A DNA stretch of 64,000 nt from JALONH01 sp046329235. GTDB taxonomy: Bacteria; Bacteroidota; Bacteroidia; Cytophagales; Cytophagaceae. Under the pieces are notes generated by a model. It made no database searches, was not told the origin of the DNA, and saw nothing but the letters and a program-made list of their open reading frames with translations. The DNA lies in NCBI GenBank assembly GCA_046329235.1, contig JAXLVA010000001.1, forward strand, positions 3,286,001 to 3,350,000, given 5' to 3'. A program made the position numbers and the translations under genes. Positions 43,808 to 52,057 of the stretch are shown one piece after another (within the stretch, counting starts at the first letter, position 1; every line of letters starts with the position of its first letter).

Positions 43808-44361
43808 TGGCTAATCCTAGATTAAAAGATAAATATACTAAAGAGATAGTATCTGGCTTAAAAGATAAGTTTCAGTATAAATCTATCATGCAAGTTCCTA
43901 AAGTAACTAAAATTGTAGTTAACAAAGGTATCGGTGCAGCTGTAGCTGACAAGAAATTAATTGACGTAGGAGTGGACGAATTAACCATGATCACTGGTCA
44001 AAAAGCAGTAGCTACAAAATCTAAATTAGATGTTTCTAACTTCAAATTGAGAGCTGGTGTACCTATTGGTGCTAAAGTTACTTTACGTGGAGAGAAAATG
44101 TACGAATTCATGGACAGACTATTATCTGTAGCTCTTCCACGTGTACGTGACTTCCGCGGTGTAAGTGATAAAGGTTTTGATGGTCGTGGTAACTATACAT
44201 TAGGTATCAAAGAACAAATCATCTTCCCTGAGATCTCAATTGACAAAGTAAATAAAATCACTGGTATGGATATCACTTTCGTGACCACTGCTACCACTGA
44301 TGAAGAAAGTTTTGAATTATTAAAAGCGTTCGGTATGCCGTTCGCCTCTCTGAAAAAATAA
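43807..44361 (+). CDS. rplE: Ribosomal protein L5
   Basis: 5S rRNA-binding protein of the central protuberance; 184 residues. Motifs KVTKIVVNKGIGAA, AVATKSKLDVSNFKLRAG and LPRVRDFRGVS. It overlaps rplX by one base. Confidence 0.98.
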   Translation: MANPRLKDKYTKEIVSGLKDKFQYKSIMQVPKVTKIVVNKGIGAAVADKKLIDVGVDELTMITGQKAVATKSKLDVSNFKLRAGVPIGAKVTLRGEKMYEFMDRLLSVALPRVRDFRGVSDKGFDGRGNYTLGIKEQIIFPEISIDKVNKITGMDITFVTTATTDEESFELLKAFGMPFASLKK

Positions 44362-44369
44362 TCTGTACC

Positions 44370-44639
44370 ATGGCTAAAGAATCCGTAAAAGCTAGAGAAA
44401 GAAAAAGACAAGCATTAGTAGCAAAATATGCTGCGAAACGTCAAGCTCTAAAAGAAGCAGGTGATTACCTTGCTTTGGATAAATTACCTAAAAATGCGTC
44501 ACCGGTACGTTTACACAATCGTTGTAAATTAACTGGTCGTCCAAAAGGGTACATGAGAAAATTCGGAATTTCCCGTGTGACATTCAGAGAATTGGCTTCT
44601 GCCGGTAAAATTCCAGGAATTACCAAGTCAAGCTGGTAA
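44370..44639 (+). CDS. rpsN: Ribosomal protein S14 (zinc-free long form)
   Basis: 30S head protein, 89 residues. It is the long C-minus type: no CxxC zinc knuckles, only one Cys in VRLHNRCKLTGRPKGYMRKFGISR, followed by FRELASAGKIPGITKSSW. A promoter region follows before rpsH. Confidence 0.97.
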   Translation: MAKESVKARERKRQALVAKYAAKRQALKEAGDYLALDKLPKNASPVRLHNRCKLTGRPKGYMRKFGISRVTFRELASAGKIPGITKSSW

Positions 44640-44654
44640 TTTTGAGAAAATTAC

Positions 44655-44706
44655 TTTAATTATTAAAAAAATTAATTTAACTTTGCAGCCCTATTTAGGG
44701 CTTTTC
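44655..44706 (+). promoter_or_regulatory. Internal promoter of rpsH and downstream genes, with hairpin
   Basis: TAACTTTG (44678-44685) followed by CAG matches the strong -7 box; a TTTA at 44655-44658 sits 19 bp upstream in place of TTTG. The next bases GCCCT-ATTT-AGGGC (44688-44701, extendable to GCCCTA/TAGGGC) form a hairpin followed by TTTT, which may be a 5'-end hairpin or a weak terminator of the upstream transcript. Confidence 0.7.
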
Positions 44707-44735
44707 ATGTCTATAATAAAAAGTAAATAAGTAAT

Positions 44736-45128
44736 ATGGATCCAATAGGCGATTTCCTTACCAAAATCAGAAATGCGATAAAAGCTAAACATCGCATCGT
44801 TGAGGTACCTGCTTCTAATATAAAGAAGGAGATCACTAAAGTATTATTCGATAAAGGATTTATCCAAAGCTATAAATTCGAAGATAATGGCCCTCAAGGT
44901 GTTATCAAGATTGCTTTGAAATATCATCCTGTAACGAAAGAATCTGCCATCTTAAGCTTACAGCGTATTTCTACGCCTGGTTTAAGACAGTATACTTCTG
45001 CTGAAGAAATGCCAAGAGTATTAAACGGTCTTGGTATTGCCATACTTTCTACTTCTAAAGGTGTAATGACCAACAAAGAAGCAAGAAATATGCATATCGG
45101 TGGTGAAGTATTATGCTACGTATATTAA
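44736..45128 (+). CDS. rpsH: Ribosomal protein S8
   Basis: Central 16S rRNA-binding protein; translational repressor of the spc operon in enteric bacteria. 130 residues with DPIGDFLTKIRNA at the start and GIAILSTSKGVMTNKEAR near the end. It is separated from rpsN by 96 bp with a promoter, unlike the usual tight spacing. Confidence 0.98.
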   Translation: MDPIGDFLTKIRNAIKAKHRIVEVPASNIKKEITKVLFDKGFIQSYKFEDNGPQGVIKIALKYHPVTKESAILSLQRISTPGLRQYTSAEEMPRVLNGLGIAILSTSKGVMTNKEARNMHIGGEVLCYVY

Positions 45129-45153
45129 TAACTAAATAATTTCGGACGAATTT

Positions 45154-45708
45154 ATGTCACGTATAGGAAAATTACCTGTAACTCTTCCGGAAAAAGTTGA
45201 AGTATCTGTATCTTCTTCTAATGAGGTTACTGTAAAAGGGCCTAAAGGTTCTTTGACTCAGAAGATTGATGTTGATATGACAGTTTCTGTTGAAGATGGA
45301 AAGGTGTTAGTAGCCAGACCTACGGATCAAAAACGCCACAAAGCGTTACACGGTTTATACCGTACTTTGATCAATAACATGGTTACAGGAGTAAGCACTG
45401 GTTATAAAACAAACCTTGAATTAGTAGGGGTTGGTTACAAAGCCACAGTAAACAATAACGTATTAGAGTTAAGTTTAGGTTACTCTCACGGTATCTTCTT
45501 TGTTTTACCTAAAGAAATTACAGCTACAGCTGTTACTGAAAAAGGGAAAAACCCAGTAGTTACATTAGAAGGGATCGATAAGCAGTTGATTGGTCAATTT
45601 TCTGCAAAAATCAGATCTCTAAGAAAAGTTGAACCTTACAAAGGTAAAGGTGTTCGCTTTGTTGGTGAAATTGTTAGACGTAAGGCAGGTAAAACTGCTG
45701 CTAAATAA
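45154..45708 (+). CDS. rplF: Ribosomal protein L6
   Basis: Two-domain 23S rRNA-binding protein near the factor site; 184 residues. Motifs MSRIGKLPVTLP, GVSTGYKTNLELVGVGYKA and the C-terminal EPYKGKGVRFVGE. Gap of 25 bp after rpsH. Confidence 0.98.
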   Translation: MSRIGKLPVTLPEKVEVSVSSSNEVTVKGPKGSLTQKIDVDMTVSVEDGKVLVARPTDQKRHKALHGLYRTLINNMVTGVSTGYKTNLELVGVGYKATVNNNVLELSLGYSHGIFFVLPKEITATAVTEKGKNPVVTLEGIDKQLIGQFSAKIRSLRKVEPYKGKGVRFVGEIVRRKAGKTAAK

Positions 45709-45716
45709 TAAAAGCA

Positions 45717-46067
45717 ATGGCAACTAAGAAAGATCTTAGAAGACTCAGAATCAAGAGAGGTATCCGTAAAAAGATTTCCGGTACCGCTGAGAAGCCAAGA
45801 TTAACAGTATTCAGAAGTAATACTGGAATCTACGCACAACTAATAGATGACCTTAAAGGTCAAACACTTGTTAGCTGTTCTTCATCTGAATTAAAAGGTG
45901 AAAAAGGTACCAAGTCGGAATTATCCAAGTTAGTTGGTAAAAAAATTGCAGAAAAGGCAAAATCTGCCGGTATTTCACAAGTGATTTTCGATCGTAATGG
46001 TTTCTTATACCACGGTCGTGTTCAATCACTAGCAGAAGGTGCTCGTGAAGGTGGATTAACGTTCTAA
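45717..46067 (+). CDS. rplR: Ribosomal protein L18
   Basis: 5S rRNA-binding protein; 116 residues with PRLTVFRSNTGIYAQLIDD and the C-terminal DRNGFLYHGRVQSLAEGAREGG. It lies 8 bp after rplF. Confidence 0.97.
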   Translation: MATKKDLRRLRIKRGIRKKISGTAEKPRLTVFRSNTGIYAQLIDDLKGQTLVSCSSSELKGEKGTKSELSKLVGKKIAEKAKSAGISQVIFDRNGFLYHGRVQSLAEGAREGGLTF

Positions 46068-46087
46068 CAATCTAATTAAAAGAAATT

Positions 46088-46606
46088 ATGTCTCAAGTTA
46101 ATACAAGATCTGTTAAAGCGAGCGAAATCGAACTAAAAGAGCACGTTGTCGCTATTAACCGTGTAGCTAAAGTAGTAAAAGGTGGTCGTCGTTTCAGCTT
46201 CGCTGCAGTAGTAGTAGTAGGTGATGGTAACGGTGTAGTTGGCCATGGTTTAGGTAAAGCAAACGAAGTTACTGATGCCATTACGAAAGCTATTGACGAC
46301 GCTAAGAAAAATCTTATCAAAGTACCAGTAGTAAATGGTACTTTACCTCACCAAATGATTGGTAAATACAGTGGTGGTTTAGTATATGTTCAACCGGCTG
46401 CTCCAGGTACTGGGGTGATTGCAGGTGGTGCGATGCGTGCTGTATTTGAAAGTGCAGGTATTAAAGACGTATTAGCGAAGTCTAAAGGTTCTTCTAACCC
46501 TCACAACGTAGTTAAAGCAACTATCGATGCTTTAGTTAAGATGAGAGCTCCTCACAAAGTTGCTATGCAACGTGGTGTAGCTATGTCAAAAGTATTTAAT
46601 GGTTAA
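46088..46606 (+). CDS. rpsE: Ribosomal protein S5
   Basis: Decoding-fidelity protein near S4 and the mRNA entry; 172 residues. N-terminal double-stranded RNA-binding domain (VVKGGRRFSFAAVVVVGDG) and the AAPGTGVIAGGAMRAVFESAG motif. Directly after it rplO begins; rpmD, usually found here, is missing. Confidence 0.98.
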   Translation: MSQVNTRSVKASEIELKEHVVAINRVAKVVKGGRRFSFAAVVVVGDGNGVVGHGLGKANEVTDAITKAIDDAKKNLIKVPVVNGTLPHQMIGKYSGGLVYVQPAAPGTGVIAGGAMRAVFESAGIKDVLAKSKGSSNPHNVVKATIDALVKMRAPHKVAMQRGVAMSKVFNG

Positions 46607-46630
46607 TAACTATACTATTAAAAAAACATT

Positions 46631-47083
46631 ATGAAACTTCATTCATTAAAACCTGCCAAAGGATCTGTTAAATCTTCCAAGAGAATTGGACGTGGTCCGG
46701 GTTCTGGTATGGGTGGTACTTCTACAAGAGGTCATAAAGGTGCTAAATCTAGATCTGGTTACAAAACTAAAATCGGTTTTGAAGGTGGACAGATGCCGTT
46801 ACAAAGACGTGTACCTAAGTTTGGCTTCAAACCTCTTAATAGAGTAGAATATAAACCTATTAATTTAGATACATTAGCTGAACTAGCGGAAGCTACAAAA
46901 GCTGCTGTAATTGATATCGAATTGTTATTCAACAATGGTTTGATATCTAAAAACGATCTAGTGAAAGTATTAGCTCGTGGTGAAGCAAAATCATTGAAAG
47001 CAGAAGTTAAAGTACATGCGTTTTCAGCTGCAGCTATTGCTGCTATCGAAAGTGCGGGTGGTAAAGCAACTGTTATTTCCTAA
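46631..47083 (+). CDS. rplO: Ribosomal protein L15
   Basis: Late-assembly 50S protein; 150 residues. Gly/Arg-rich N-terminus (SKRIGRGPGSGMGGTSTRGHKG) in overlapping stretches and EGGQMPLQRRVPKFGF. Its stop shares a base with the secY start (TAATG). Confidence 0.97.
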   Translation: MKLHSLKPAKGSVKSSKRIGRGPGSGMGGTSTRGHKGAKSRSGYKTKIGFEGGQMPLQRRVPKFGFKPLNRVEYKPINLDTLAELAEATKAAVIDIELLFNNGLISKNDLVKVLARGEAKSLKAEVKVHAFSAAAIAAIESAGGKATVIS

Positions 47084-48411
47084 TGAAAAAAATTGTAGAT
47101 ACCATATCTAATATTTTTAAGATCGAGGAACTTCGTACGAGGATCTTAACAACATTAATGTTCCTGGTGGTTTTCCGCTTAGGTTCATTTGTTGTTTTGC
47201 CGGGTGTGAATCCGGATGCTATCACAGCAGCTGAATCTAATGAAGGTTATCTAGGAATATTAAACACCTTCTCCGGTGGAGCGTTTAATAACGTTTCTGT
47301 ATTCGCTTTAGGTATTATGCCATATATTTCGGCATCTATCGTATTGCAATTATTAACGTTCGCTGTTCCATATTTTCAACGTCTTCAAAAAGACGGTGAG
47401 TCCGGAAGAAAAACTATTAATCAATACACTCGTTACTTAACGATTCTAATAACGTTAGTACAAGGGTATGCTTATTTATCCAGTGAGGTGACTCCGGAAA
47501 ATTTGTTCGAAGGAATGAATACTCCTTTCTATCACTTCTTAAGATTGTCCATCCTAGTATCTGGAACAATGTTCTGTATGTGGATTGGTGAGCGTATCAC
47601 AGAGAAAGGTATCGGAAACGGTATTTCAATGTTGATTATGGTGGGTATCATTTCCAGATTGCCATTTGCATTGACTGGTGAAGTTGCTGCAAAAGGAGTG
47701 AAGGGTGTGTTACCATTATTAGTTGAATTATTTGCCTTATTTGGTATCATCATGTTTGTAGTATTGATTCAGCAGGCTACTCGTAGAATCGCTGTTCAGT
47801 ATGCAAAACAAGCTGCAGGTGGTAAGCAGATCATTGGTCAAAGACAATACTTGCCTATCAAGTTAATCTCTGCTGGTGTAATGCCAATTATCTTCGCTCA
47901 AGCAATCATGATTGTTCCGGCTTTAGTAGGCAATGCTTTAGGTGATAGTTACGAATGGGCTATTTCAATGGCTCGTGTGATGAGTGACTTTACTTCATGG
48001 CAATACAACTTAACAGTAGTAGTATTAATCGTGTTATTTACGTATTTTTACACTGCTATTACAGTGAATCCGAACCAAATAGCGGACGATTTGAAAAGAA
48101 ATGGCGGTTTCATTCCCGGTGTTAAACCTGGTCAAGAAACATCCAACTATATAGATGATGTGTTAACTAAAATCACTTTACCTGGTGCATTGTCGTTATC
48201 ACTGATTGCAATCCTTCCAGCGTTTGCTTATATGGCAAACATTGAACGTGAATTTGCAGCATTCTATGGTGGTACTTCCTTATTAATTTTAATAGGGGTT
48301 GTATTAGATACTTTACAACAAATTGAAAGCTTCTTATTGATGAAGAAATATGACGGGATGATGGAATCTGGTCGTATTCGTGGAAGAATGGAAACATCTC
48401 CGGTAGCTTAA
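47083..48411 (+). CDS. secY: Preprotein translocase subunit SecY
   Basis: Channel subunit of SecYEG in the inner membrane; 442 residues and ten predicted membrane segments. Signatures include LGIMPYISASIVLQLL, the C-terminal cytoplasmic loop with the conserved Arg region (GQRQYLPIKLISAGVMPIIFA) and RNGGFIPGVKPG. It overlaps rplO upstream and map downstream by one base each. It exports proteins such as the signal-peptide-bearing products at 8715, 10387 and 57914. Confidence 0.98.
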   Translation: MKKIVDTISNIFKIEELRTRILTTLMFLVVFRLGSFVVLPGVNPDAITAAESNEGYLGILNTFSGGAFNNVSVFALGIMPYISASIVLQLLTFAVPYFQRLQKDGESGRKTINQYTRYLTILITLVQGYAYLSSEVTPENLFEGMNTPFYHFLRLSILVSGTMFCMWIGERITEKGIGNGISMLIMVGIISRLPFALTGEVAAKGVKGVLPLLVELFALFGIIMFVVLIQQATRRIAVQYAKQAAGGKQIIGQRQYLPIKLISAGVMPIIFAQAIMIVPALVGNALGDSYEWAISMARVMSDFTSWQYNLTVVVLIVLFTYFYTAITVNPNQIADDLKRNGGFIPGVKPGQETSNYIDDVLTKITLPGALSLSLIAILPAFAYMANIEREFAAFYGGTSLLILIGVVLDTLQQIESFLLMKKYDGMMESGRIRGRMETSPVA

Positions 48412-49193
48412 TGGCAACCCTTCATTATAAGACGGACGAAGAAATAGAAATCATCCGAGAAAGTGGTAAAATTCTCGGTAAGGCACATGCTGAAGTAGCC
48501 AAATTGGTTAAACCAGGCATACCAACAATAGAACTGGATAGAGTCGCTTACCAGTTTATACTTGACAACGGTGGCACACCTTCCTTCAAAGGTTTTCATG
48601 GATTCCCTTATACATTATGTATTTCGGTAAATGAAAATGTAGTACATGGTTTTCCAAGTAACTACGAACTAAAAGAAGGAGATATCATCTCGATAGATTG
48701 CGGTGTAAAATGGAATGGTTTTCATAGTGATAGCGCCTACACATATGGTGTTGGAAATGTGAAACCGGAGGTTCAAAAGTTATTGGACTACACAAAGCAA
48801 TCATTGTACTTAGGTATTGAACAAGCTGTAGTTGGAAATCGCATCGGCGATATCGGTTATGCAGTTCAGACTTATGTAGAAAAAGAAGGTTTTTCAGTAG
48901 TACGTGAGCTAGTAGGTCACGGATTAGGAAAGACTCTTCACGAGAAACCAGAAGTTCCCAACTATGGTAACAAAGGCAAAGGCTTGAAACTAGAAAACAA
49001 TCTGGTGATCGCCATTGAGCCAATGATTAACTTAGGTAAGAAGAGTGTGATACAAGAGAAAGATGGTTGGACTATACGCACAGTAGACAGAATGCCCTCA
49101 GCGCATTTTGAACATACAGTGGCAGTAAAGAAAGGGAAAGCAGATATTCTGACAACCTTTGAATACATAGAAGAAGTTCTAAATAAAAACTAA
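48411..49193 (+). CDS. map: Methionine aminopeptidase, type I
   Basis: Removes the initiator Met from nascent proteins at the tunnel exit. The pita-bread fold with its di-metal site is complete in 260 residues: NENVVHGFPS (His79), SIDCGVKWNGFHSDSAY (Asp96 and Asp107), GHGLGKTLHEKPEVPNY (metal His) and IAIEPMINLG and FEHTVAVKKG (metal Glu residues). Its start overlaps the secY stop by one base. Confidence 0.97.
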   Translation: MATLHYKTDEEIEIIRESGKILGKAHAEVAKLVKPGIPTIELDRVAYQFILDNGGTPSFKGFHGFPYTLCISVNENVVHGFPSNYELKEGDIISIDCGVKWNGFHSDSAYTYGVGNVKPEVQKLLDYTKQSLYLGIEQAVVGNRIGDIGYAVQTYVEKEGFSVVRELVGHGLGKTLHEKPEVPNYGNKGKGLKLENNLVIAIEPMINLGKKSVIQEKDGWTIRTVDRMPSAHFEHTVAVKKGKADILTTFEYIEEVLNKN

Positions 49194-49202
49194 AAATACT
49201 GA

Positions 49203-49421
49203 ATGGCTAAACAAGCATCAATTGAACAAGACGGAACAATCATAGAAGCACTTTCAAATGCAATGTTTCGAGTTGAATTAGCGAATGGTCATCAAGTAAT
49301 TGCGCATATCTCCGGTAAAATGAGAATGAATTATATCAAAATTTTACCCGGTGACAGAATCAGATTGGAGATGTCTCCATATGATTTAACAAAAGGAAGA
49401 ATTGTATATCGTTACAAATAA
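49203..49421 (+). CDS. infA: Translation initiation factor IF-1
   Basis: OB-fold protein that blocks the ribosomal A site during initiation; 72 residues, full length. Signatures AKQASIEQDGTIIEALSNAMFRVEL in overlapping parts, HISGKMRMNYIKILPGD and the C-terminal YDLTKGRIVYRYK. Confidence 0.98.
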   Translation: MAKQASIEQDGTIIEALSNAMFRVELANGHQVIAHISGKMRMNYIKILPGDRIRLEMSPYDLTKGRIVYRYK

Positions 49422-49444
49422 TTAAAACTCTAAACAGTACGGCG

Positions 49445-49561
49445 ATGAAAGTTAAAGCATCGATCAAAAAAAGAAGCGCTGAATGCAAAGTTATCCGTAG
49501 ACACGGGAAACTGTTTGTGATCAACAAGAAAAATCCAAGATTTAAACAAAGACAAGGTTAA
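49445..49561 (+). CDS. rpmJ: Ribosomal protein L36 (zinc-free form)
   Basis: A 38-residue protein (MKVKASIKKRSAECKVIRR..., ending NPRFKQRQG) lying between infA and rpsM. Of the four zinc ligands of the C-plus form (three Cys and one His) only Cys14 remains, so it is the C-minus type. The gene is only 117 bp. Confidence 0.95.
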   Translation: MKVKASIKKRSAECKVIRRHGKLFVINKKNPRFKQRQG

Positions 49562-49575
49562 TCGAATTTAATACT

Positions 49576-49953
49576 ATGGCAAGGATTTCCGGTGTAGATA
49601 TTCCAGACAACAAAAGAGGTGAAATCTCTTTGACTTACATTTATGGTATTGGCCGTAAGTCAGCTCAACGCATCTTATCAAAAGCAGGTGTTGACTGGGA
49701 TAAAAAAGTAGGCGAATGGACTGACGAAGAGTCAGGCGCAGTTCGTAATGTAATCTCAAGTGAGTACAAAACAGAAGGGGTACTTAAATCTGAAGTACAA
49801 CTAAGCATTAAACGTTTGATGGATATCGGTTGCTACCGTGGTCTTCGTCACAGAAAGGGTCTACCTGTTCGTGGTCAGCGTACTAAAAATAACTGCCGTA
49901 CTCGTAAAGGTAAGCGTAAGACTGTAGCTAACAAGAAAAAAGCTACTAAATAA
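49576..49953 (+). CDS. rpsM: Ribosomal protein S13
   Basis: 30S head protein contacting the P-site tRNA and 50S; 125 residues. ARISGVDIPDNKRGEISLTYIYGIG in overlapping pieces and the C-terminal RHRKGLPVRGQRTKNNCRTRKG are diagnostic; the basic tail is usual. Confidence 0.98.
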   Translation: MARISGVDIPDNKRGEISLTYIYGIGRKSAQRILSKAGVDWDKKVGEWTDEESGAVRNVISSEYKTEGVLKSEVQLSIKRLMDIGCYRGLRHRKGLPVRGQRTKNNCRTRKGKRKTVANKKKATK

Positions 49954-49987
49954 TAAATAATAGTACACTGAAATACTGATTCAGAAT

Positions 49988-50398
49988 ATGGCTCAACAAA
50001 ATTCAGCCTCTGCAAAGAGAAAAGATAAAGCAAAGAAGAGAGTAGTGGTAGTAGAAGCTACCGGTCAAGTACACATTAAGGCTACTTTCAATAACTTAAT
50101 TATTTCCGTAACCAACTCTACCGGACAGGTTATATCTTGGTCTTCAGCCGGTAAGATGGGCTTCCGTGGTTCTAAAAAGAACACTCCATACGCTGCTCAA
50201 GTAGCTGCACAAAACTGTGCACAAGTTGCTTTCGATGCAGGTATGAGAAAATGTGAAGTATTTGTGAAAGGTCCTGGTGCAGGTCGTGAGTCTGCTATCA
50301 GAACGATTCAAAATACAGGTATCGAAGTAACAGTTATTAAAGACGTTACTCCTCTACCTCACAATGGATGTCGTCCTCCTAAGAAGAGACGTGTATAA
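49988..50398 (+). CDS. rpsK: Ribosomal protein S11
   Basis: Platform protein at the E-site mRNA path; 136 residues with a basic N-terminal arm (KRKDKAKKRVVVVEA). Signatures HIKATFNNLIISVTNSTGQ, GFRGSKKNTPYAAQ and the C-terminal DVTPLPHNGCRPPKKRRV. Confidence 0.98.
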   Translation: MAQQNSASAKRKDKAKKRVVVVEATGQVHIKATFNNLIISVTNSTGQVISWSSAGKMGFRGSKKNTPYAAQVAAQNCAQVAFDAGMRKCEVFVKGPGAGRESAIRTIQNTGIEVTVIKDVTPLPHNGCRPPKKRRV

Positions 50399-50427
50399 TC
50401 TCGAACTACTATTAATCAAATAAACTA

Positions 50428-51033
50428 ATGGCACGTTATACCGGACCAAGTGTTAGAATTTCCAGACGTTTCGGCGAGCCTGTAATGGGCGACAGCAAAG
50501 TTCTTGCTAAAAAGAACTATCCTGCCGGACAACACGGAAGAAACAAAAAAAGAAAGCAATCTGAATATGCTACTCAGTTAAATGAGAAGCAAAAAGCTAA
50601 ATACACTTACGGTGTATTAGAAAGACAGTTTGCTAAAACTTTCCATGAAGCATCTAAAAAAGATGGTATCACTGGTGAGAACTTATTAAAATTATTAGAA
50701 TCTCGTTTAGATAATACTGTATACCGTTTAGGTATTGCTCCTACTCGTAGAGCTGCTCGTCAGTTAGTATTACACAAACACATCGTGGTTAACGGAACTG
50801 TGGTAAACATCCCATCTTTCCAATTAAAACCTGGTGATGTGTTAGGTGTTCGCGAGAAATCTAAATCATTAGAAGCAATTACTGATAGCTTGTCTACTCA
50901 AAGTGCAAAGAAATTCACTTGGTTAGAATGGGATAACTCTCAACTATCTGGTAAATTTGTTAACTACCCTCAACGTTCTGAAATTCCTGAAAATATTCAC
51001 GAACAATTGATCGTCGAGTTGTATTCTAAATAA
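50428..51033 (+). CDS. rpsD: Ribosomal protein S4
   Basis: 16S rRNA assembly initiator and fidelity protein; 201 residues. The S4 RNA-binding domain (LESRLDNTVYRLGIAPTRRAARQLV in overlapping pieces, then HKHIVVNGTVVNIPS) is complete, with the usual PAGQHGRNKKRK N-terminal region. It has no zinc-knuckle Cys, so it is the C-minus type. Confidence 0.98.
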   Translation: MARYTGPSVRISRRFGEPVMGDSKVLAKKNYPAGQHGRNKKRKQSEYATQLNEKQKAKYTYGVLERQFAKTFHEASKKDGITGENLLKLLESRLDNTVYRLGIAPTRRAARQLVLHKHIVVNGTVVNIPSFQLKPGDVLGVREKSKSLEAITDSLSTQSAKKFTWLEWDNSQLSGKFVNYPQRSEIPENIHEQLIVELYSK

Positions 51034-51062
51034 TCCAATCATTTAATCGAATATATAGCTAT

Positions 51063-52052
51063 ATGTCTATTCTTTCTTTTCAGATGCCTGAAAAAGTGGT
51101 AATGGAAAAAGCAGACGACTTCCAAGGTCTGTTTGAATTCAAGCCGCTTGAAAAAGGTTATGGAGTTACCATCGGTAATGCTCTTAGAAGAATGTTGTTA
51201 TCTTCTTTAGAAGGCTATGCCATCACAGGAATAAAAGTTCCTGGTGTATTACACGAATTCTCCACCATCCCAGGAGTAAGAGAAGATGTTACTGAAATCA
51301 TTTTGAACTTAAAGCAAGTTCGTTTCAAAAAAGTAGCTGATATTAACGAAAGCAAAATCGTTGTTAGCTTAAAGAAACAAGCAAGCTTCAAGGCAGGCGA
51401 CATCGCTAAATTTACTTCTGCTTTCCAAATCTTAAATCCCGAACACGTGATTTGTAATTTGGATCCTGATGCGAATTTAGACATTGAATTAACTATTGAA
51501 AAGGGTAGAGGTTATGTATCTGCTGAAGAGAACAAACCTGCAGAACAAGTATTTGGCTACATTCCGATTGACGCCATCTTTACTCCAATCAAAAACGTAA
51601 AGTTCAGCGTGGAAAACACACGTGTGGAACAACGTACAGATTACGAAAAATTAGTAATTGAAGTATCTACAGACGGTTCTATCCATCCTGAAGATGCTCT
51701 TAAAGGAGCAGCTAATATCCTTATCAAACACTTCATGTTATTCTCAGATCAAACAATGACGTTTGAAACTGTGAAAGCGGAAGAAGAGGAAACTGTGGAT
51801 GAAGAATTCCTACATATGCGCAAATTATTGAAGACTCCATTAGCTGACTTGGATCTTTCGGTACGTGCGTATAACTGTCTAAAAGCTGCTGACATCAAAA
51901 CTCTTGGTGAACTTGCTGCTCTAGACATTACGGACATGATGAAATTCCGTAACTTCGGTAAGAAATCTTTAGCAGAGTTGGAGCAGTTAATGCAAGACAA
52001 GAACCTTCTATTCGGAATGGATACAGCAAAGTATAAACTTGACGAAGATTAA
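51063..52052 (+). CDS. rpoA: RNA polymerase alpha subunit
   Basis: Assembles the polymerase and binds upstream DNA and activators. N-terminal domain (about 1-230; FEFKPLEKGYGVTIGNALRRMLLSS in overlapping parts, PGVREDVTEIILNLK) and C-terminal helix-hairpin-helix domain (about 255-329; TPLADLDLSVRAYNCLKAADI, FRNFGKKSLAELEQLM) are both present. 329 residues. Confidence 0.98.
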   Translation: MSILSFQMPEKVVMEKADDFQGLFEFKPLEKGYGVTIGNALRRMLLSSLEGYAITGIKVPGVLHEFSTIPGVREDVTEIILNLKQVRFKKVADINESKIVVSLKKQASFKAGDIAKFTSAFQILNPEHVICNLDPDANLDIELTIEKGRGYVSAEENKPAEQVFGYIPIDAIFTPIKNVKFSVENTRVEQRTDYEKLVIEVSTDGSIHPEDALKGAANILIKHFMLFSDQTMTFETVKAEEEETVDEEFLHMRKLLKTPLADLDLSVRAYNCLKAADIKTLGELAALDITDMMKFRNFGKKSLAELEQLMQDKNLLFGMDTAKYKLDED

Positions 52053-52057
52053 TCGAC

